Positions 61,724-64,000 of a stretch of DNA of 64,000 nt are shown piece after piece; position 1 is the first letter of the stretch; each line of letters begins with the position of its first letter. The notes beneath the pieces are model-generated. The model was given only the letters and a program-made list of their open reading frames with translations, ran no database searches and had not been told where the DNA came from. The position numbers and the translations under genes were made by a program. The DNA is from CPC320 sp002336405 (GTDB taxonomy: Bacteria; Pseudomonadota; Alphaproteobacteria; Rhodobacterales; Rhodobacteraceae): the NCBI GenBank assembly GCA_949372595.1, contig CASIAN010000031.1:1-64000 (forward strand), in the 5' to 3' direction.

Positions 61724-62300
61724 GCCGGAATTTTTGGCGCCAGTGCGTGCGTAGCCCACAATTGCGCTGTTTTGCAAATTTGTGGCTGGGTTTTAAGCCC
61801 GCAGAGCTGAATAGGTCAGCGGCTTTTGAATCGCGTTATCACCCGCCATCCGTGCCCGGGCGGCAGCGCTTATTTCGACGATCACACTTGGTGTGCCGCG
61901 AAAGGTCTTTTCTGCCCCACCCGGTTTGTTTGTCGCATCCCCGGTTTTTATTCTGGAATAGAGATTTTGGTATTTCATATAGGTCGCGATGACATGGGAA
62001 ACGCCGGTTCTTAAACTATCCCAAGCCATGTGTTGTAACCCTGTTTATCTGCTTAATACCTCGTAACAGCTCAGATATGCAAAAAATTAGCCAGTCTAGT
62101 CAATTGTGTGTAAATTTTTTTGCTGTAGGCCCATTTAAAGTGAGTTTTAACCTTATGCCAAGCGGCAAGACCCGTCTTTTGTGCACAAGAGCGGATTGCC
62201 TGTTCAGATAAAAGTCAACTCAAAGTGGCGGTCATAAGCAATTACTCGAACCTGTACCAACCGGTCTATACAAGCTGCCCGAGATGGTTACGGTGGCACG
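61724..62300. other. Spacer upstream of the MFS transporter
   Basis: About 575 bases holding one possible minus-strand small gene (61793-62029). The rest (62030-62300) is moderately AT-rich with no RNA gene, clear dyad or terminator that I can support; the promoter for the MFS gene should lie here. Confidence 0.45.
61793..62029 (-). CDS. Possible small hypothetical protein
   Basis: A 78-residue frame starting at ATG 62029 (MAWDSLRTGVSHVIATYMKY) and containing PSVIVEISAAARARMAGDNA near the end. Codon use is compatible with coding, and the mixed polar sequence looks natural. The ribosome site (AGGG) is weak. No family is recognised. Confidence 0.38.
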   Translation of the reverse strand: MAWDSLRTGVSHVIATYMKYQNLYSRIKTGDATNKPGGAEKTFRGTPSVIVEISAAARARMAGDNAIQKPLTYSALRA

Positions 62301-63518
62301 ATGGACAGGTTGAAAATCCTTGATACTGCGTATTCTTGGCAGAGGTTGCTTGTGGCACTGGTGATCGGTCTTGTGGCCAATGCTGGCATGTGGGCTGTGG
62401 TGGTAATCATGCCCGCAGTTGAAGCAGAATTTGCGCTGACACGAGCTGAGACCTCGCTGCCCTATATGTTGTCGATGCTGGGCTATGGCTTGGGCAATTT
62501 CATCATCGGCCGCTGGGTGGACCGGGTTGGTATTGCAACCGCGCTGATCGGTGCAAGCTTTGGCATTGCGGTAAGCTTTTTTGCGGCAACGCAGGCCAGC
62601 GATATTGGCGTACTGGCGGCTGTGCATTTTATTTTAGGTCTGTTTGCAGCGGTTGGCTTTGCGCCCTTGATGTCAGATATATCGCATTGGTTTCTCAAGT
62701 GGCGTGGGACCGCAATGGCTTTGGTGGCCAGCGCAAATTACCTGTCAGGGGCGGTTTGGCCCACCGTGCTGGCGGGTGTTCTGGCGCAGAGCGGTTGGCG
62801 AGCGGTTTATCTGACCTTGGCGGTGATCACCGTTGTTGTGGTGCCTTTTTTGGCGATGCTATTGCGCCGTCAGGTGCCAGATGCTGCCGTCGGGGCAACG
62901 GTTGAGACGATATCTAATAGCGCCAATATCAGCATGTCTCCGGCGCGATTGCAGATCTGTTTGGGCTTCGCTGGGGTCGCGTGTTGCGTGGCGATGTCGA
63001 TGCCGCAAGTGCATATCGTCTCCTATTGTGTGGGTCTGGGATATGGGCCTGTTGCCGGCGCTGAAATGCTGGCTTTGATGCTGTTTGGCGGGGTTTTGTC
63101 CCGCATCTTTTTTGGGCTGCTTTCAGACCGTCTGGGTGGGGTGCGAACGCTGCTATTAGGATCTGCGTTGCAATGTCTTGGGTTGGCGTTTTATCTGCCC
63201 TACGACGGTTTGGTGTCACTTTATACGGTGAGCTTGATCTTTGGTTTGTCGCAAGGTGGGATTGTACCAAGTTATGCGCTGATCGTACGCGAATACATGC
63301 CTGCAAAAGAGGCGGGCGCCCGGGTGGGCTTTGTGCTGATGATGACCATTTGGGGTATGGCGCTTGGTGGATGGATGTCGGGTTGGATCTATGACGTATC
63401 TGGCAGCTATCAAATGGCATTTTTGAACGGTATTATGTGGAACTTGATCAATATCGGGCTGGTGGTGGCACTGTTTTTTCGCAAACCTGCGCCACATCAC
63501 CCAATTGCGGCAGGTTAA
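62301..63518 (+). CDS. Major facilitator superfamily transporter (OFA-like)
   Basis: Twelve-helix MFS permease, 405 residues, of the type that includes oxalate/formate antiporters and monocarboxylate carriers. It shows MLGYGLGNFIIGRWVDRVGIAT (MFS loop 2-3 motif, split near residue 60-81) and, in the second half, SRIFFGLLSDRLGGVRTLL, the mirrored motif. The ATG at 62301 has only a weak ribosome site. Substrate specificity cannot be assigned. It precedes htpG by 126 bases, with a promoter-like sequence between. Confidence 0.9.
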   Translation: MDRLKILDTAYSWQRLLVALVIGLVANAGMWAVVVIMPAVEAEFALTRAETSLPYMLSMLGYGLGNFIIGRWVDRVGIATALIGASFGIAVSFFAATQASDIGVLAAVHFILGLFAAVGFAPLMSDISHWFLKWRGTAMALVASANYLSGAVWPTVLAGVLAQSGWRAVYLTLAVITVVVVPFLAMLLRRQVPDAAVGATVETISNSANISMSPARLQICLGFAGVACCVAMSMPQVHIVSYCVGLGYGPVAGAEMLALMLFGGVLSRIFFGLLSDRLGGVRTLLLGSALQCLGLAFYLPYDGLVSLYTVSLIFGLSQGGIVPSYALIVREYMPAKEAGARVGFVLMMTIWGMALGGWMSGWIYDVSGSYQMAFLNGIMWNLINIGLVVALFFRKPAPHHPIAAG

Positions 63519-63583
63519 AGCCCTGACCTTGCGCAGTCTGGTTGATTTAAGACAGGTTTTGTACATTCAACCTGATACAAGCA

Positions 63584-63611
63584 TTGAATCCATCTCAAAT
63601 GCGCTTAAATA
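63584..63611 (+). promoter_or_regulatory. Probable htpG promoter
   Basis: TTGAAT (63584-63589) and TAAATA (63606-63611) are spaced by 16 bases, 34 bases before the htpG ATG. The -35 resembles both sigma-70 and heat-shock (CTTGAA-like) elements; the -10 is not of the RpoH CCCAT type. Confidence 0.4.
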
Positions 63612-63644
63612 CGATCAGACATCAACATTGGCAGGTACATTAAC

Positions 63645-64000
63645 ATGACTATTTCCAACCATGCGTTTGAGGCCGATACCGGTAAAATCCTCGATATCGT
63701 TATCAACTCTCTGTATTCACAAAAGGAAATTTTCCTACGAGAACTGATTTCAAATGCCTCTGATGCCCTGAATAAACGCCGTGTTGAAGGTAGTGTTGAC
63801 GGAGCGCTGTTGGCAGAGACTGCAGGAGAAATTGTTCTCGAAGCGCATGAAAAGAAAAAGATCCTGAAAATTTCCGATAATGGTATCGGGTTGGACGAGG
63901 CAGATATGGTTGAGGCGCTGGGCACCATAGCCCGCTCGGGCACCAAGGCTTTTTTAGATAATTTGCAAGCCAATGGTGACAAAGACGCCGGTGAGACAAA
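63645..64000 (+). CDS. htpG: Molecular chaperone HtpG (Hsp90), 5' part
   Basis: The N-terminal 118 residues of bacterial Hsp90, cut by the window edge. The ATG at 63645 starts MTISNHAFEADTGKILDIVI. The GHKL ATP-binding motifs are present: FLRELISNASDALNK (with the catalytic Glu and the Asn that binds Mg-ATP) and ISDNGIGLDE. The frame is open to the last base. The family is over 600 residues, so most of the gene lies beyond the window. Confidence 0.96.
   Translation, partial: MTISNHAFEADTGKILDIVINSLYSQKEIFLRELISNASDALNKRRVEGSVDGALLAETAGEIVLEAHEKKKILKISDNGIGLDEADMVEALGTIARSGTKAFLDNLQANGDKDAGET

Overview
The window looks like a chromosomal segment of a marine Rhodobacterales (Roseobacter-group) alphaproteobacterium. 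This rests on three things: the gene order rplO-secY-adk-rpsM-rpsK-rpoA-rplQ, an RpoHII-type sigma factor upstream of coaBC, and lineage-typical pairings (pheA with a membrane cytochrome c, and clpS with rsmC, a degenerate SDR and hemF). Assignment is by sequence recognition only. I see no tRNA, rRNA, insertion sequence, prophage or CRISPR array.

Layout. 1-5.4 kb (+): end of the ribosomal protein supercluster, interrupted by a terminator before secY and a structured leader before rpsM. 5.4-10.9 kb (-): a lipoprotein activator gene, glnD and murJ. 11.0-14.2 kb (+): rsmI, yraN, gshB and a lipase-like hydrolase. 14.6-17.5 kb (-): comM, then a cobalamin-type phosphatase and cobU. 17.6-23.4 kb (+): rpoHII, coaBC, dut, a membrane-anchored ThiF/MoeB-like E1 enzyme and an M3 oligopeptidase. 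23.4-27.9 kb: traB-like (-), nudC (+), an SRPBCC protein (+), pheA (-) and a membrane cytochrome c (+). 28.1-33.8 kb (+): yejABEF peptide importer, convergent with a DD-carboxypeptidase carrying a SPOR domain. 35.6-38.7 kb (+): clpS-rsmC-SDR-hemF. 38.9-45.7 kb (+): a second peptide ABC importer followed by an SDR and a DmpA-type self-processing peptidase. 45.8-52.4 kb (-): uvrC, a FolM-like SDR, a Ca/Na exchanger, a 55-residue zinc-ribbon protein, an S49 peptidase and an ABC-2 exporter whose ATPase has no ordinary start codon. 52.4-53.3 kb: about 0.9 kb of very AT-rich non-coding DNA with palindromes, a CtrA-like site and an FNR-like site ahead of a fatty acid desaturase. 54.4-56.5 kb: hemE (-) and hemC (+). 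56.6-64 kb: a PQQ-type sugar dehydrogenase, a secreted protein of 39 exact-length MORN repeats, small uncertain ORFs, an MFS transporter and the start of htpG.

Functional themes are translation and core metabolism, peptide uptake and degradation (two importers, M3, S49 and P1 peptidases), cell-wall synthesis and possibly recycling, and heme synthesis alongside oxygen-dependent enzymes. The most unusual items are the MORN protein with its 276-bp higher-order period, the apparent AUC-initiated ABC ATPase, the AT-rich regulatory region at 52.4-53.3 kb, and a 14-base sequence shared between that region and the spacer upstream of uvrC. Start codons were chosen by Shine-Dalgarno position and family N-termini, and several genes start with TTG or GTG. 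No database search was run.
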